A stretch of DNA of 64,000 nt from Candidatus Poribacteria bacterium (GTDB lineage Bacteria; Poribacteria; WGA-4E; WGA-3G): the NCBI GenBank assembly GCA_958295815.1, contig OY282374.1:1942856-2006855 (forward strand), read 5' to 3'. Below, one piece after another: positions 17,474-26,993 of this stretch (positions within the stretch are counted from its first letter, which is position 1; every line of letters begins with the position of its first letter). The translations under genes were made by a program, and so were the position numbers. The notes under the pieces were generated by a model. The model made no database searches. It was not told the origin of the DNA and worked only from the letters and a program-made list of their open reading frames with translations.

Positions 17474-18577
17474 ATGGAATTAACTTTTGAAAGAGATGAC
17501 CTCTTATATTCCCTACAGGTGTTACAGGGCGTAGCGAGCGGACGCAGTACTTTACCTATTCTATCAAATGTCCTCATCCAAGCCGCGGATGGAAGAATCG
17601 AATGTGTCGCCACGGATTTAGAAATCGGTATTAAAATTAAAGTGGAGGGTGCTATCCAAGAAGATGGCGCGATTACCGTCTCCGCCAGAAAATTAGCAGA
17701 CATTGTCAAAGAATTGCCTGGAGATAAAAAAATACACCTCGCGACTACCGCAAATGACCGCGTTGAAATCACTTGCGGCGATGGTGTTTATAAAATTATT
17801 GGACTGCCTGACGAAGAGTTCCCACAATTACCTTCTGTTGATGGAGAATCGCTGACAATTGACGGAGAGCTTCTACGCGCAGTACTCCGCAAAACGGAAT
17901 TTGCCGCATCCACAGAGGATGTTCGCTACTTCCTAAATGGTCTCTATTTTAATTTCCTCACAGAAAGAACCGAAGTCGTTGCTACGGATTCAAGATGGCT
18001 CGCACTCGCGTATTGCGATGCTTTCAACGCACCGGGCAATGTTGATGGATTTATCCTACCCCTTAAAGCCGTTAAGGAGATTGCTCGAACGTTTGCTGAC
18101 GCTTCATCAGTAACTGTTTCTGTTTTTGAGAATCAGATTCTTTTTGCGGATGAAAACGCTACCTTAACTACACGGCTCGTGGAAGGGGATTATCCGAAGT
18201 ATGACAAGCTTATTCCTGAGTCTACAACAGGTAGAGCGGTCGTCTCCAAAGATAACATCTTACATGCAGCTCGGCGGGTTTCCCTGCTGTCGAATCCTAA
18301 GAATCACTCGATTTCTTTGGAGATAGAGACAGAGCAGATTACAATCTTTTCGAAGACCCCGGAATTAGGAGAGGCGCATGAAACGGTGTCCTTACAGTCT
18401 TGTACTGCGAATGCTCGGATTGCGATTGATGCGCGTCTGCTCATAGACATTTTAGCGCATATTGAAACGGAATTGGTCGCTATAGAGTTCACGGGTGAAT
18501 TTTCACCGGTGCTAATTCGACCCATCGGAGACGAAACACATCTCTGTTTGGTGATGCCGATGCGTTTGGAATCCTGA
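17474..18577 (+). CDS. dnaN: DNA polymerase III beta sliding clamp
   Basis: 367 residues, the normal length of the three-domain clamp that encircles DNA and tethers polymerase III. Typical features are the N-terminal MELTFERDDLLYSLQVLQGV, STLPILSNVLI, FPQLP, an ATDSRWLALAY stretch in the middle domain, EGDYPKYDKLIP, and the conserved C-terminal MPMRL. It has its own promoter and terminator and stands alone; dnaA, recF and gyrB are not beside it, so this is not a classical origin neighbourhood. Confidence 0.96.
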   Translation: MELTFERDDLLYSLQVLQGVASGRSTLPILSNVLIQAADGRIECVATDLEIGIKIKVEGAIQEDGAITVSARKLADIVKELPGDKKIHLATTANDRVEITCGDGVYKIIGLPDEEFPQLPSVDGESLTIDGELLRAVLRKTEFAASTEDVRYFLNGLYFNFLTERTEVVATDSRWLALAYCDAFNAPGNVDGFILPLKAVKEIARTFADASSVTVSVFENQILFADENATLTTRLVEGDYPKYDKLIPESTTGRAVVSKDNILHAARRVSLLSNPKNHSISLEIETEQITIFSKTPELGEAHETVSLQSCTANARIAIDARLLIDILAHIETELVAIEFTGEFSPVLIRPIGDETHLCLVMPMRLES

Positions 18578-18656
18578 CGCGACTTTGCAAGGTAAGACCA
18601 GAAAATAGCAAGTCCTGACCGTAAGGGTCAGCCTCTAATTCATCTTAAAAAATTGA

Positions 18657-18685
18657 TGGGCGAGCACTTTCTTGTGTCTCGCCCA
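18657..18685 (+). terminator. Hairpin terminator after dnaN
   Basis: GGGCGAG-CAC and GTG-T-CTCGCCC form a long stem with one bulge and a loop of six bases, 80 bases after the dnaN stop. The tail is AT-rich rather than a pure T-run. A smaller TGACC/GGTCA hairpin lies at 18616-18629. Confidence 0.6.
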
Positions 18686-18743
18686 ATAAAATTATTGTGT
18701 GTTTTGAGAGGCTGGGTGGAAATCGATTTTTTCTTGAAAAAAC

Positions 18744-18772
18744 TTGACAATCCGTTGGCTTTATGGTATCAT
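18744..18772 (+). promoter_or_regulatory. tRNA promoter
   Basis: A perfect TTGACA (18744-18749) and TATCAT (18767-18772) with a 17-base spacer end 12 bases before tRNA-Phe. It probably drives both tRNA genes. Confidence 0.75.
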
Positions 18773-18784
18773 TATATAGCTGAT

Positions 18785-18857
18785 GCCGAGATAGCTCAGT
18801 CGGTAGAGCAGTAGACTGAAAATCTATGTGTCGGCAGTTCGATTCTGCCTCTCGGCA
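18785..18857 (+). tRNA. tRNA-Phe (GAA)
   Basis: 73 bases that fold into a full cloverleaf. The acceptor stem is GCCGAGA with TCTCGGC, the D-arm starts at GCTC, the anticodon loop is CTGAAAA (anticodon GAA), and the T-arm is GGCAG-TTCGATT-CTGCC. The discriminator is A. CCA is not encoded. Confidence 0.96.
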
Positions 18858-18887
18858 TTTTTCTTTCCAGTCTTAATAGTTTGGTAA

Positions 18888-18959
18888 GCCGGTGTAGCTC
18901 AGGGGAAGAGCAACTGATTCGTAATCAGTAGGTCGGAGGTTCAAATCCTCTCATCGGCT
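18888..18959 (+). tRNA. tRNA-Thr (CGT)
   Basis: 72 bases. The acceptor stem is GCCGGTG with CATCGGC (one G-U pair), the anticodon stem is ACTGA/TCAGT around the loop TTCGTAA (anticodon CGT, reading ACG), and the T-arm is GGAGG-TTCAAAT-CCTCT. CCA is not encoded. It lies 30 bases after tRNA-Phe and is probably in the same transcript. Confidence 0.94.
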
Positions 18960-19029
18960 TTTTGTTTTTCCACTTCCCGTAAAATCCCCATGCTTTAAGG
19001 AGTCACTCCACTTTCACTCCGGGACTGGA

Positions 19030-20136
19030 TTACTCCGACTCCATCTCAGCGGCGACATCTTCCTCAAGCGATTTAACATTGGCTAAGACAGTCGGGTGTG
19101 GCTCAATCTCATATACTTTTCGATACATCTCCAGCGCAGCCGCTTTATCACCAAGGAAACTTGCGTAAATTTCACCCATCCGTTCCAGCGCGCGTACCTC
19201 TTGTGGGTCGAGTTCCACAATACGTTCGTAAACTTGAAGTGCGTCTGCGTACTGACGTGTTTCAAAATCTTCGCGCTCCTGTGCAGTTGCCCGGACGAAA
19301 AGCAGACGGATGAGATCGTCAACTACTTCATTCATTTCTGGATACTTTTCATGTGCGGCTTCGAGTAGACGAATCGCCTCCGATTCCAGTCGGGTAACCT
19401 CAGCCATATCTTCGTCGGTGAATTCCCGATCGAGAAATTGATAGTCAAGGAGCATTTTGGCGTATGTTCTTGACAATTGGAGGCGTGCAAGGATGCCGAT
19501 GGGTGCTTTTTCAGAGGGGATCTCTCTCAACTCTGGATCGTTTTCGATGGCTTTATTATAGGATTCAGCTGCTGATTTAAGTTGCCTGGTTCCCTGATAT
19601 AAGACACCGAGAAGGTAGTGTGCTTCGGCGTGATGTGGGTCCTCTTTGAGGACTGCCAGGAATTCCGTTGTTGCTTCGCTGAGTAAGCCTTCATCCCGAA
19701 ACAATTTACCCCGTAAAAGACGGACACCGGTATCCTCAGGTTGGATACGTGCGGCATGTTCAAGGCGTGCCTTGGCATCTTTTAGCCAACTGCTGTGTGA
19801 GTAGATTTCGGCGATACGTAGATTGGCGTGCAGACGCATGTCTGCGCTCGACAGTGATGTGCCGTTTATTGGGACGTTCTGATCTTCTCCGCTTGTTTGT
19901 AATGCTTGGAGTGCTTGCCAATAGAAAAGGGCAGCATCGACGAGGTCTTGTTTTTCAAAGAGCGCGTCTGCCTTCTCAATGAAAGTACCTGCCTGCGACA
20001 GCGGTGGTGGTTCAAGGTCAGCACTGCCACGCCGGATATACAGGGCTGCAATCACAACAAAACCGATGACCGCTAACACTTCTGCGTAAAGAAGCCAACT
20101 GCGTAAGGAGAATAGGGATTTTACGTTGAAGGACAT
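19030..20136 (-). CDS. Membrane-anchored TPR protein
   Basis: About 368 residues. One membrane helix near residues 14-35 (LLYAEVLAVIGFVVIAALYI) is followed by a long series of helical pairs of the tetratricopeptide type, for example EATTEFLAVLKEDPHHAEAH and QLKSAAESYNKAIENDPELR. It is probably a periplasmic or cytoplasmic scaffold held at the membrane. The ATG at 20136 is preferred because AAAGGA precedes it; an upstream in-frame start at 20187 has none. The partners are unknown. Confidence 0.85.
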   Translation of the reverse strand: MSFNVKSLFSLRSWLLYAEVLAVIGFVVIAALYIRRGSADLEPPPLSQAGTFIEKADALFEKQDLVDAALFYWQALQALQTSGEDQNVPINGTSLSSADMRLHANLRIAEIYSHSSWLKDAKARLEHAARIQPEDTGVRLLRGKLFRDEGLLSEATTEFLAVLKEDPHHAEAHYLLGVLYQGTRQLKSAAESYNKAIENDPELREIPSEKAPIGILARLQLSRTYAKMLLDYQFLDREFTDEDMAEVTRLESEAIRLLEAAHEKYPEMNEVVDDLIRLLFVRATAQEREDFETRQYADALQVYERIVELDPQEVRALERMGEIYASFLGDKAAALEMYRKVYEIEPHPTVLANVKSLEEDVAAEMESE

Positions 20137-20228
20137 GTTAATTCCTTTACTTGCTTCCAAAGTTAGGACTATGCGCGTTTGTTTCAATTATAGTAAAATC
20201 TACAGTTACATGGAGATTATAAAGCATC

Positions 20229-20435
20229 GGGGTTACAAACCCCTCCCACAAGAGATATAACTCCTACAAAACATCGGGGTTACAAACCCCTCCCACAAGA
20301 GACTCCTACAAAGATTGGGGTTACAAACCCCTCCCACAGATAGCAGTCAGCAGTCAGGAGTCAGAAAGAGTCGGGAATCAGAGTTCCCTCCTACAGTAAA
20401 AGTTGTCTCTATAAAGAGTCGGGGTTACAAACCCC
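20229..20435. repeat. Cluster of GGGGTT-ACA-AACCCC hairpin repeats
   Basis: Four perfect hairpins, GGGGTT-ACA-AACCCC, lie at 20229-20243, 20276-20290, 20317-20331 and 20421-20435, each followed by the tag TCCCACA. A variant, GGGAA...TTCCC, is at 20373-20388. Short phrases such as AAGAGA and CTCCTACAAA lie between them. The cluster fills the gap between the end of dsbD and the start of the TPR gene. Single copies occur at 27137 and 41232. Confidence 0.85.
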
Positions 20436-20480
20436 TCCCACAAGAGATAAGACTCCTACAAAGAGATGATTGGACGCATG

Positions 20481-22331
20481 TTACTGGACACTGTTTTCAA
20501 TTTCGTTGAGTATACTTAGCATCTTATCTGGTCCGACAAAGCCTGTGAATCGTTTGAGAACTGTACCTTCGGCATCCATGAAAAGAACGACCGGTAATCC
20601 CGGAATTTGGTATTTTTCTGTTAGTGCTTCAGTGGTTTCAGAACTCCGGGTGAAATCGAGTTTAACATTAACGTAGTTATCAAGTTTCGCAGCTACCGCC
20701 GGATCAGCGTAGGTTTTGTGGTCGAGTTCTTTACAGGCAGCACACCACGACGCATAAAAGTCGAGCATTACGAGTTTGTCTTCGCGTTTAGCGATTTCAA
20801 GACCTTCGGTTTCATCATAGACCCAATCTAAATGGGGTCCGGCAGGTTGTTGAATACCGCCCACGATCATATAGGCTCCGAGGACAGCAAGCAAGAGACC
20901 GAACGCCTTTCGGAATTTTGTGCCAGTAGGGATCCCGCTGAAACGTTCCGTTAACTTACCGAGCCACAATCCAATAAGCACTAAACCACCGGCAATCGCG
21001 AAAAACGGGAGAGAGTTCTGAAGGAAATTCAGCAACGGTGGAAATACATCTTTAAGGAAGTAGAGTGCCATTGTAATAATAGCGATACCGAAGATGTTTT
21101 CCAGAATATACATCCATCCACCCGACCGCGGTAATGCAGAGAGCAGACCTGAGAAAGTGCCAATGCCGATAAAGAGGAGTCCCATTCCCATAGCGTAAGT
21201 AAACATCAGCCAGAAACCGAGGAATAGGCTTCCTGTTGTGGCGATATAAGTTAGCACAACTGCTAACGCTGGTCCTGTGCAAGGTGCGGCGATCACACCA
21301 GCGACTGTTCCCATCGCAAATGCCCCAGTAAATCCGGTGCCGCCGACGGTGTTAAGACGATTCTGTACAGCGTATGGCAACCGAATTTCAAAAACACCAA
21401 ACATAGATAGTCCCAGCGAAACCAAAATTAGACTGATAAATCCGACGACCCACGGATTTGCCATGATCTGACCGAAGACTGCTCCTGTTGATGCAACGGC
21501 TACACCTAAGATGGCATAGGTAACGACAATGCCGAGTACATATACAACAGATAGCAGAAAGGATTTGAAAAGCCCCGCAGATTCGTTGGCACCGAAGAGG
21601 GAGACAGTAATTGGTATGAGTGGATAGACGCAGGGTGTCAAACTGGTCAGGATTCCTCCAGCAAACACGAGTAGAAATGCAAGCCATACCCGTCCACCGG
21701 AGAGCGCACGAGCCAGGCTGCCTTCATCGCTGCCTGAAGTCAGCGGAGCTCCGAACTCAATATTGGCGAAGATCGCGTCATTAGTCCGTTGGATTGTTCC
21801 TTCTATACCAACAATTTCAATAGGCACATTAAAAGCAAGGGTTTCAGGGAGTAGGCACTGCTCGTCATTGCACGCCTGATACTGGAGCTGCAGGTCTAAT
21901 ACTGTCGATTCAATCGGTGTCGTTTGACTTGCGTCGGCTTGGATACCGATAGTAATGGTGTCGTGGTAGACTGGAGCTTCTCCAATTGAACCGAGTTTTA
22001 GCACTTCACCTGTCGGATATACGACTTCCCCGAAAGTGAGATTTGCTGTATCTGGGAGGATTATCTCGGTTGCGATAAGTCCGTCTGCAGCCGGATTGGC
22101 GTTGACGTGCCACCCTTCAGTGATCTCTACAACAACAGCGATTTGGAATTGGCTTCCCGGTTGCACTTTGTCGACCGAAAGATAGCCTTTCGCCGTAAGT
22201 TTTTCGGCAGGCGGCTTTTCGACAAGTCCGAAGTCGGCGAGTTGTGCCTGTACGCGAATTGGAAAGGTTATCGTGCTAAGGATTAGGACCATCCAGAGTA
22301 AGAATTTATTAAGTTTAAAAATTTTCAACAT
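20481..22331 (-). CDS. dsbD: Thiol:disulfide interchange protein DsbD
   Basis: 616 residues with the full three-part DsbD layout: a signal peptide, a periplasmic immunoglobulin-like domain with the Cys pair in QACNDEQC (about 160-165), a membrane domain of about eight helices with the Cys pair in SLTPCVYP and AAPCTGP, and a C-terminal thioredoxin domain with WCAAC. It carries electrons from cytoplasmic thioredoxin to the periplasm for disulfide isomerisation or cytochrome c maturation. It starts 17 bases after the PorX-like gene and is probably in the same transcript. Confidence 0.93.
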   Translation of the reverse strand: MLKIFKLNKFLLWMVLILSTITFPIRVQAQLADFGLVEKPPAEKLTAKGYLSVDKVQPGSQFQIAVVVEITEGWHVNANPAADGLIATEIILPDTANLTFGEVVYPTGEVLKLGSIGEAPVYHDTITIGIQADASQTTPIESTVLDLQLQYQACNDEQCLLPETLAFNVPIEIVGIEGTIQRTNDAIFANIEFGAPLTSGSDEGSLARALSGGRVWLAFLLVFAGGILTSLTPCVYPLIPITVSLFGANESAGLFKSFLLSVVYVLGIVVTYAILGVAVASTGAVFGQIMANPWVVGFISLILVSLGLSMFGVFEIRLPYAVQNRLNTVGGTGFTGAFAMGTVAGVIAAPCTGPALAVVLTYIATTGSLFLGFWLMFTYAMGMGLLFIGIGTFSGLLSALPRSGGWMYILENIFGIAIITMALYFLKDVFPPLLNFLQNSLPFFAIAGGLVLIGLWLGKLTERFSGIPTGTKFRKAFGLLLAVLGAYMIVGGIQQPAGPHLDWVYDETEGLEIAKREDKLVMLDFYASWCAACKELDHKTYADPAVAAKLDNYVNVKLDFTRSSETTEALTEKYQIPGLPVVLFMDAEGTVLKRFTGFVGPDKMLSILNEIENSVQ

Positions 22332-22348
22332 GGGTTCGTTTTCCTTAA

Positions 22349-24016
22349 TTACCTCGGTTCAAGCACAACACACGGGAGAATCATTTCTTCAAGCGAAATG
22401 CCTCCGTGTTGGAAGCTGCCATGAAAGAGTTCTTTATAGACATTGAATTGTCTTTCATAAATGAAGTAATAGTCCTCTTTCGCGATGATGTAGTTTTTCC
22501 CTTCTGCGCTACCGGGTAAGCGATAGGTTTCTGGATCCGTTATGAGGTATCCGGCATCAGGGTCACAGGTAATGTTCTTACCCTCTTTAAATCGCAGTCC
22601 AGTGGTAAGCGTCGTTTGGCTGGAAATTTTCGCTGCGTTCTGGCAAAGTAATGAACCGTGGTCGGAAGTTAAGATGATGGTAATGCCACGATCGGCAGCC
22701 ATTCTGAAAATCTTATGAAGCCATGAATGCTGAAACCACGCTTGTACGAGTGTCCGGAACGCTGCTTCGTCTGGAATAAGCTGCCGGAGTAAATCTGCCT
22801 CGTAGCGTGTGTGCGTCAACATATCAAGGAAATCGACGACAAGAGCTTCCAAACTAATGCGATCTGCGGTGCTTAGCCACTGTAAATATTGTGCCTCACC
22901 TTGTGTATCAAAAATCTTGAAATAATGCGGCGGTGGCTTGAGTGTAATGCCGTATCGCTCAAGTTGTAGGCGCATGAGTTCTTTCTCATGGCGGTTAATG
23001 CTGGTGTGTACGTTATCCGGTTCTGCGTATAAATGTGGGTACCGTTCAGCCAATTCAAGTGGAAACAATCCACTGAAAATAGCGTTTCTGGCGTAACGGG
23101 TAGCTGTTGGCAGAATGGAATAATAGTAATGCGTTGTCATGTCGAACATAGGATAGAGCATCGGTTCAATTTTCAGCCAATGGTCTAACCGCATGCAATC
23201 CATGACGACAAACATGACCTGTTTTCCAGCCTGAACTTCAGGGATGACATATCTGTGGATGACATCCACCGATAAGGTAGGCGAGTCTTGATTCGCGAGC
23301 CAATTGCTATAGTTGTCTTGGATATAATTGGCGAATGCAGCGTTTGCCTCGTGCTTCTCTATAGCATGGATAGTTTTGAGTTCATCTACATTGTGGAGTG
23401 TATCAAGATGCTGATCCCACTTGAGAAGGCTAACATAAGTATCGATCCATGTTTGCCAGTCGGTGCTGGGAGGGTGTTCTTGGGATACACCCGCCGAAAT
23501 ATACCCTCTATTAAAGTTTTGGACGTAAGCTTGTGGTATGTACGCCTCGCGCACAACTTGCTTTTCAATCAGAAAAGTGAGGGACGCTGCCAATTGTTTG
23601 CACAATATCGTCTCGCATGCCTCGTCTGGTGAGTTTGTTGGCATTATAAAGATGTTCGTAACATCATAGAGGCTTGCTTCCTGTCTTATTTCTTCGCCAT
23701 CTTTACGTGTTAAGAGTAGGATAGGGATATGTGCATCTAAGTTCCGAATATGCGAAAGTAGATTTTCTTTTCGCGCTGGTCCGTCATAATTCAATAGGAC
23801 AGCATCGTACGTCTGATCTGTGAGTGCAGCAATTCCGTGTGTTGCACTGTTTGCTACAGACACGTCATATCCTTGATATTCTAAAAAGGGGACGTAAGGT
23901 TTCGGTGTGCTATATGTCTGCTTTTCAGAATATTGCTTTTCGCTCTGGACGTTTGATTGCCGTACATCAGAGAGCTCGTTATCAATCCACAAGATTCTCC
24001 TTCTTCTTTCTTCCAT
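22349..24016 (-). CDS. PorX-like protein: degenerate receiver plus PglZ domain
   Basis: 555 residues. The N-terminal part resembles a response-regulator receiver (ILWIDNEL at 8-15, LLLT near 100), but the usual phospho-Asp position reads LLNYDGP, giving Asn76 where LLD is expected. The C-terminal half is a PglZ/alkaline-phosphatase-superfamily domain: FVVMDCMRLDHW, TATRYARNAIFSGLFP and LTSDHGSL with metal-ligand Asp/His. The same layout is found in PorX, which controls type IX secretion in Bacteroidetes. The start follows GGGGAG. The cognate kinase and substrate are not in the window. Confidence 0.8.
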   Translation of the reverse strand: MEERRRRILWIDNELSDVRQSNVQSEKQYSEKQTYSTPKPYVPFLEYQGYDVSVANSATHGIAALTDQTYDAVLLNYDGPARKENLLSHIRNLDAHIPILLLTRKDGEEIRQEASLYDVTNIFIMPTNSPDEACETILCKQLAASLTFLIEKQVVREAYIPQAYVQNFNRGYISAGVSQEHPPSTDWQTWIDTYVSLLKWDQHLDTLHNVDELKTIHAIEKHEANAAFANYIQDNYSNWLANQDSPTLSVDVIHRYVIPEVQAGKQVMFVVMDCMRLDHWLKIEPMLYPMFDMTTHYYYSILPTATRYARNAIFSGLFPLELAERYPHLYAEPDNVHTSINRHEKELMRLQLERYGITLKPPPHYFKIFDTQGEAQYLQWLSTADRISLEALVVDFLDMLTHTRYEADLLRQLIPDEAAFRTLVQAWFQHSWLHKIFRMAADRGITIILTSDHGSLLCQNAAKISSQTTLTTGLRFKEGKNITCDPDAGYLITDPETYRLPGSAEGKNYIIAKEDYYFIYERQFNVYKELFHGSFQHGGISLEEMILPCVVLEPR

Positions 24017-24191
24017 ATTACTCCCCTTCCTTTGCGTCTTTGCAGTATAGGCTCGCAAGTCAGTTGTACGTCTTTGTAAACTGAGAAGACTATCTCTTTT
24101 GCGTGCCTGATTGTTTCGGGGTAAGCAGTTGTGAATCTTACAACGAAAAGCAGAAAAGTCTGCCGTGGTATTCTATTGAGCAGAGCAGTGA

Positions 24192-25544
24192 TTAAATACT
24201 CGCGACGAACCTCCCGGGGTTCAACAAACCGCCCGCATCGAATTTGGATTTAACCTGTTTCATTAAACTGAGTGTATCTCCTACCGGTCCCCAAACGTCG
24301 ATATGCCGTTTGAGTTCAGGCGGTGCCGTTTCTATAATCAGATTCCCTCGCGCTTCTATGACGGATTGACGCAGCTGTGAGAGCACATCGGCGAAGTGCT
24401 GGAAATCTGTTTCTGGTGCTAAAGGAATGACGAGATGCAACACACCGCTTCCGAGTAACACCATCATTTGAACCTCGCTAGCCCAACTTGCCTCTGCGAT
24501 TTGACTGGCAAACTCGGCGATATCGGTGCGTTTCAAATTTACCTTAACTATCACCTTCTCCGTTTGCCCATTATCCGCCGAGAATTCCTGAATCGTTTCC
24601 TGAAGGCGTTGGTGTGATTCACCTTCTATAGTTGTCACACCGATGGCACCGTTTTGTTTCACAATTGTTTGACCTTGCGCCAATTGCCATGCCACAGTCT
24701 CGGGGTCCCCACCGAATCCAGTTACCAGTGTGAGGTTTCTTTTGTCGGTTGTATCGGACCTCTGTGTCAGGGTTTCCAGACGCATTGGGTCGGAATTGAT
24801 GAATAGATTTACAAACAGCGGTAGCGTCTGTGAACCTACAACGTTTAAACCTGTGTTGACCGCATTTTGAATATCCTGAAATTCTGCCGCGAGTATTGCT
24901 TGCCGTGTGGGTATCGGCGATAACTTGAGTGCCACTTCGGTGATGATGCCAAGCGTTCCAAAGGCACCTATATAAAGTTTGTTGAGATCGTACCCTGCAA
25001 CATTTTTTACGACTTTCCCACCACTTTTGACAACGGTGCCATTTGCATGAACGACTCGGAGTCCCAACACCTGATTTCGAGCGGTGCCGTGTCGAAGCCG
25101 CAATGAACCACTTGCATTTGTCGCAACAATTCCGCCGATGGTACATCGTTCTGCGTATGGTGGATTCAACACCAAATACTGCTGATGTTTCGCCAACTCT
25201 GTTTGGAGGTCCACCAAGCGAATACCAGCCTCCACGGTTACGGTTAGATCCGCAGGTTCGTATTCAATAACACTGTTCAGGCGTGTTGTTGCCAGTACCA
25301 CATCTACTTTTGGCGGAAGATTACCAATGCCAAGTTTTGTGCCTCCACCGGCAGGCATAACTGACAGGTCTTGTTTTGCGGCGAATTGGAGAACATCTTG
25401 TATCTCTTGGACAGATGCTGGCAAAACTACTGCCTTTGGTACGCATCCGTCAAAAGCATAGGATGCGGATTCCGCCTCTGCGAGAACACCTGACGCTCCA
25501 ACAATGTGGCTGAGTTCATCGTGCAACACACGTGAATTTTCCAT
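24192..25544 (-). CDS. glcE: FAD-binding subunit, GlcE-like (glycolate oxidase)
   Basis: 450 residues with a vanillyl-alcohol-oxidase-type FAD domain: MPAGGGTKLGIGNLPP, ERCTIGGIVATNASGS and KVVKNVAGYDLNKLYIGAFG. It matches GlcE, the second FAD subunit of glycolate dehydrogenase. It starts 15 bases after glcD, so the two form an operon. The iron-sulfur subunit GlcF normally follows but is absent here. Confidence 0.85.
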   Translation of the reverse strand: MENSRVLHDELSHIVGASGVLAEAESASYAFDGCVPKAVVLPASVQEIQDVLQFAAKQDLSVMPAGGGTKLGIGNLPPKVDVVLATTRLNSVIEYEPADLTVTVEAGIRLVDLQTELAKHQQYLVLNPPYAERCTIGGIVATNASGSLRLRHGTARNQVLGLRVVHANGTVVKSGGKVVKNVAGYDLNKLYIGAFGTLGIITEVALKLSPIPTRQAILAAEFQDIQNAVNTGLNVVGSQTLPLFVNLFINSDPMRLETLTQRSDTTDKRNLTLVTGFGGDPETVAWQLAQGQTIVKQNGAIGVTTIEGESHQRLQETIQEFSADNGQTEKVIVKVNLKRTDIAEFASQIAEASWASEVQMMVLLGSGVLHLVIPLAPETDFQHFADVLSQLRQSVIEARGNLIIETAPPELKRHIDVWGPVGDTLSLMKQVKSKFDAGGLLNPGRFVASI

Positions 25545-25559
25545 CTATTTTTCTTTCTC

Positions 25560-26993
25560 TTAAAAGTTCCCTACTGCCTCATGTTCCAGACCGAGTTTTG
25601 CGTAAGATTCGGCTGTCGGGAAAATCTTCCCCGGATTGCAGAGACCTGTCGGATTAAAGATGCTTTTGACTGTTGCCATCACTTGTAAATCAGCAGGACT
25701 GAAAATGAGGGGCATGTAATCCATTTTTTCAACGCCAATGCCGTGTTCTCCAGTGATTGTACCACCGACTTCAGCACATACCGTCAGGATTTCCTTGTTG
25801 ACATGTTCTACGCGCTCGCACTGATCGGCGTCGCGTTCGTTGAAGAGAACAATGGGATGGATGTTGCCATCACCGGCGTGAAACACATTCGCAATTGCAA
25901 TCTGATATTTCTCTGAGATTTCGGAGATCCGCCGTAGGACTTTTGGGAGTGTCGTCCTCGGAACAACACCATCTTGCGTGATATAGTTCGGTGCAAGTCG
26001 TCCGAATGAACCGAATGCGCTTTTCCGTGCCTTCCAAAGTTGCTGTCGTTCCCCTTCACTTTTGGCGTAAGTGACATCCCGGGCGTTGTGCTGTTTAAAG
26101 ATTTCTAAAATCTGCTCCGTTTGGTTCTGCATGCCTGCCTCAATACCGTCGAGTTCCACAATCAGGATGGCTTCAGCGTCAAGTGGAAAGCCGAAATGGA
26201 ATGCTTCTTCCAAAGCACGAATAACAAGACTGTCCATCATTTCAAGTGCGGCAGGAATAATACCTTCACCAATAATTGTTGAAACCGCATTTGAAGCGTC
26301 ATCCATCGTTTCAAAAACTGCGAGAGCAGTCTGGTAAGCTTGTGGATTACGGGTGAGGCGTACAACGGCTTTGGTTACTATTCCGAATGTGCCTTCGGAG
26401 CCAATCATCACGCCGCGAAGATCATAGCCGATGGTTTCTTCGACACTACCACCCAATTCAATAATCTCGCCATCCGGTAATACGACTTCCAGTTCAAGTA
26501 TGTGATCAGATGTAACGCCATACTTCAAAGTATGAGGTCCGCCGGAGTTTTCAGCGATATTTCCACCTATTGTGCATGCCTTCTGACTTGATGGATCTGG
26601 TGCGTAATGGTAACCTCGGTTTTCAACCGCCTGCGTCAGCAACAGATTAACAACGCCGGGTTCAATAACTGCCCGTTCGTTTTCAAGGTCTATCTCTAAG
26701 ATACGGTCCATGCGATTGAGGGCAATGATAATCCCGCCTTGAACTGAGAGCATACCACCACTCAAACCGGTGCCTCCGCCACGAGCGATAAAAGGCACCT
26801 CATATTTATTCGCTAACTTTACGATATCCGATACTTGCTGTGCCGTATCCGCGAAGACAACGACATCAGGCATCGCCTTAAAAGACGGGGCAGCATCACA
26901 TTCGTATACCGACAACGCAGTCGCATCCGTTAGAACGTTTTTAGGACCCAGGAGTGTAGAGAGATCAGCAATAAGTTGTTCTTTTTGGTGCAT
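25560..26993 (-). CDS. glcD: FAD-linked dehydrogenase, GlcD-like
   Basis: 477 residues. The FAD/PP-loop signature FIARGGGTGLSGG, the substrate/FAD stretch QKACTIGGNIAENSGGPHTL, FHAGDGNIHP and the C-terminal GEHGIG identify the GlcD/D-lactate dehydrogenase family, which oxidises 2-hydroxy acids such as glycolate or D-lactate. The ATG at 26993 is preferred over 26999 because AAGGA lies at a workable distance. It is translated just ahead of glcE. Confidence 0.9.
   Translation of the reverse strand: MHQKEQLIADLSTLLGPKNVLTDATALSVYECDAAPSFKAMPDVVVFADTAQQVSDIVKLANKYEVPFIARGGGTGLSGGMLSVQGGIIIALNRMDRILEIDLENERAVIEPGVVNLLLTQAVENRGYHYAPDPSSQKACTIGGNIAENSGGPHTLKYGVTSDHILELEVVLPDGEIIELGGSVEETIGYDLRGVMIGSEGTFGIVTKAVVRLTRNPQAYQTALAVFETMDDASNAVSTIIGEGIIPAALEMMDSLVIRALEEAFHFGFPLDAEAILIVELDGIEAGMQNQTEQILEIFKQHNARDVTYAKSEGERQQLWKARKSAFGSFGRLAPNYITQDGVVPRTTLPKVLRRISEISEKYQIAIANVFHAGDGNIHPIVLFNERDADQCERVEHVNKEILTVCAEVGGTITGEHGIGVEKMDYMPLIFSPADLQVMATVKSIFNPTGLCNPGKIFPTAESYAKLGLEHEAVGNF

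Noticed and set aside
20229..20435. Possible CRISPR array in the dsbD/TPR gap
   Set aside because: Repeat spacing is irregular (about 30 to 100 bases) and the intervening phrases themselves repeat; single copies occur elsewhere in the window.
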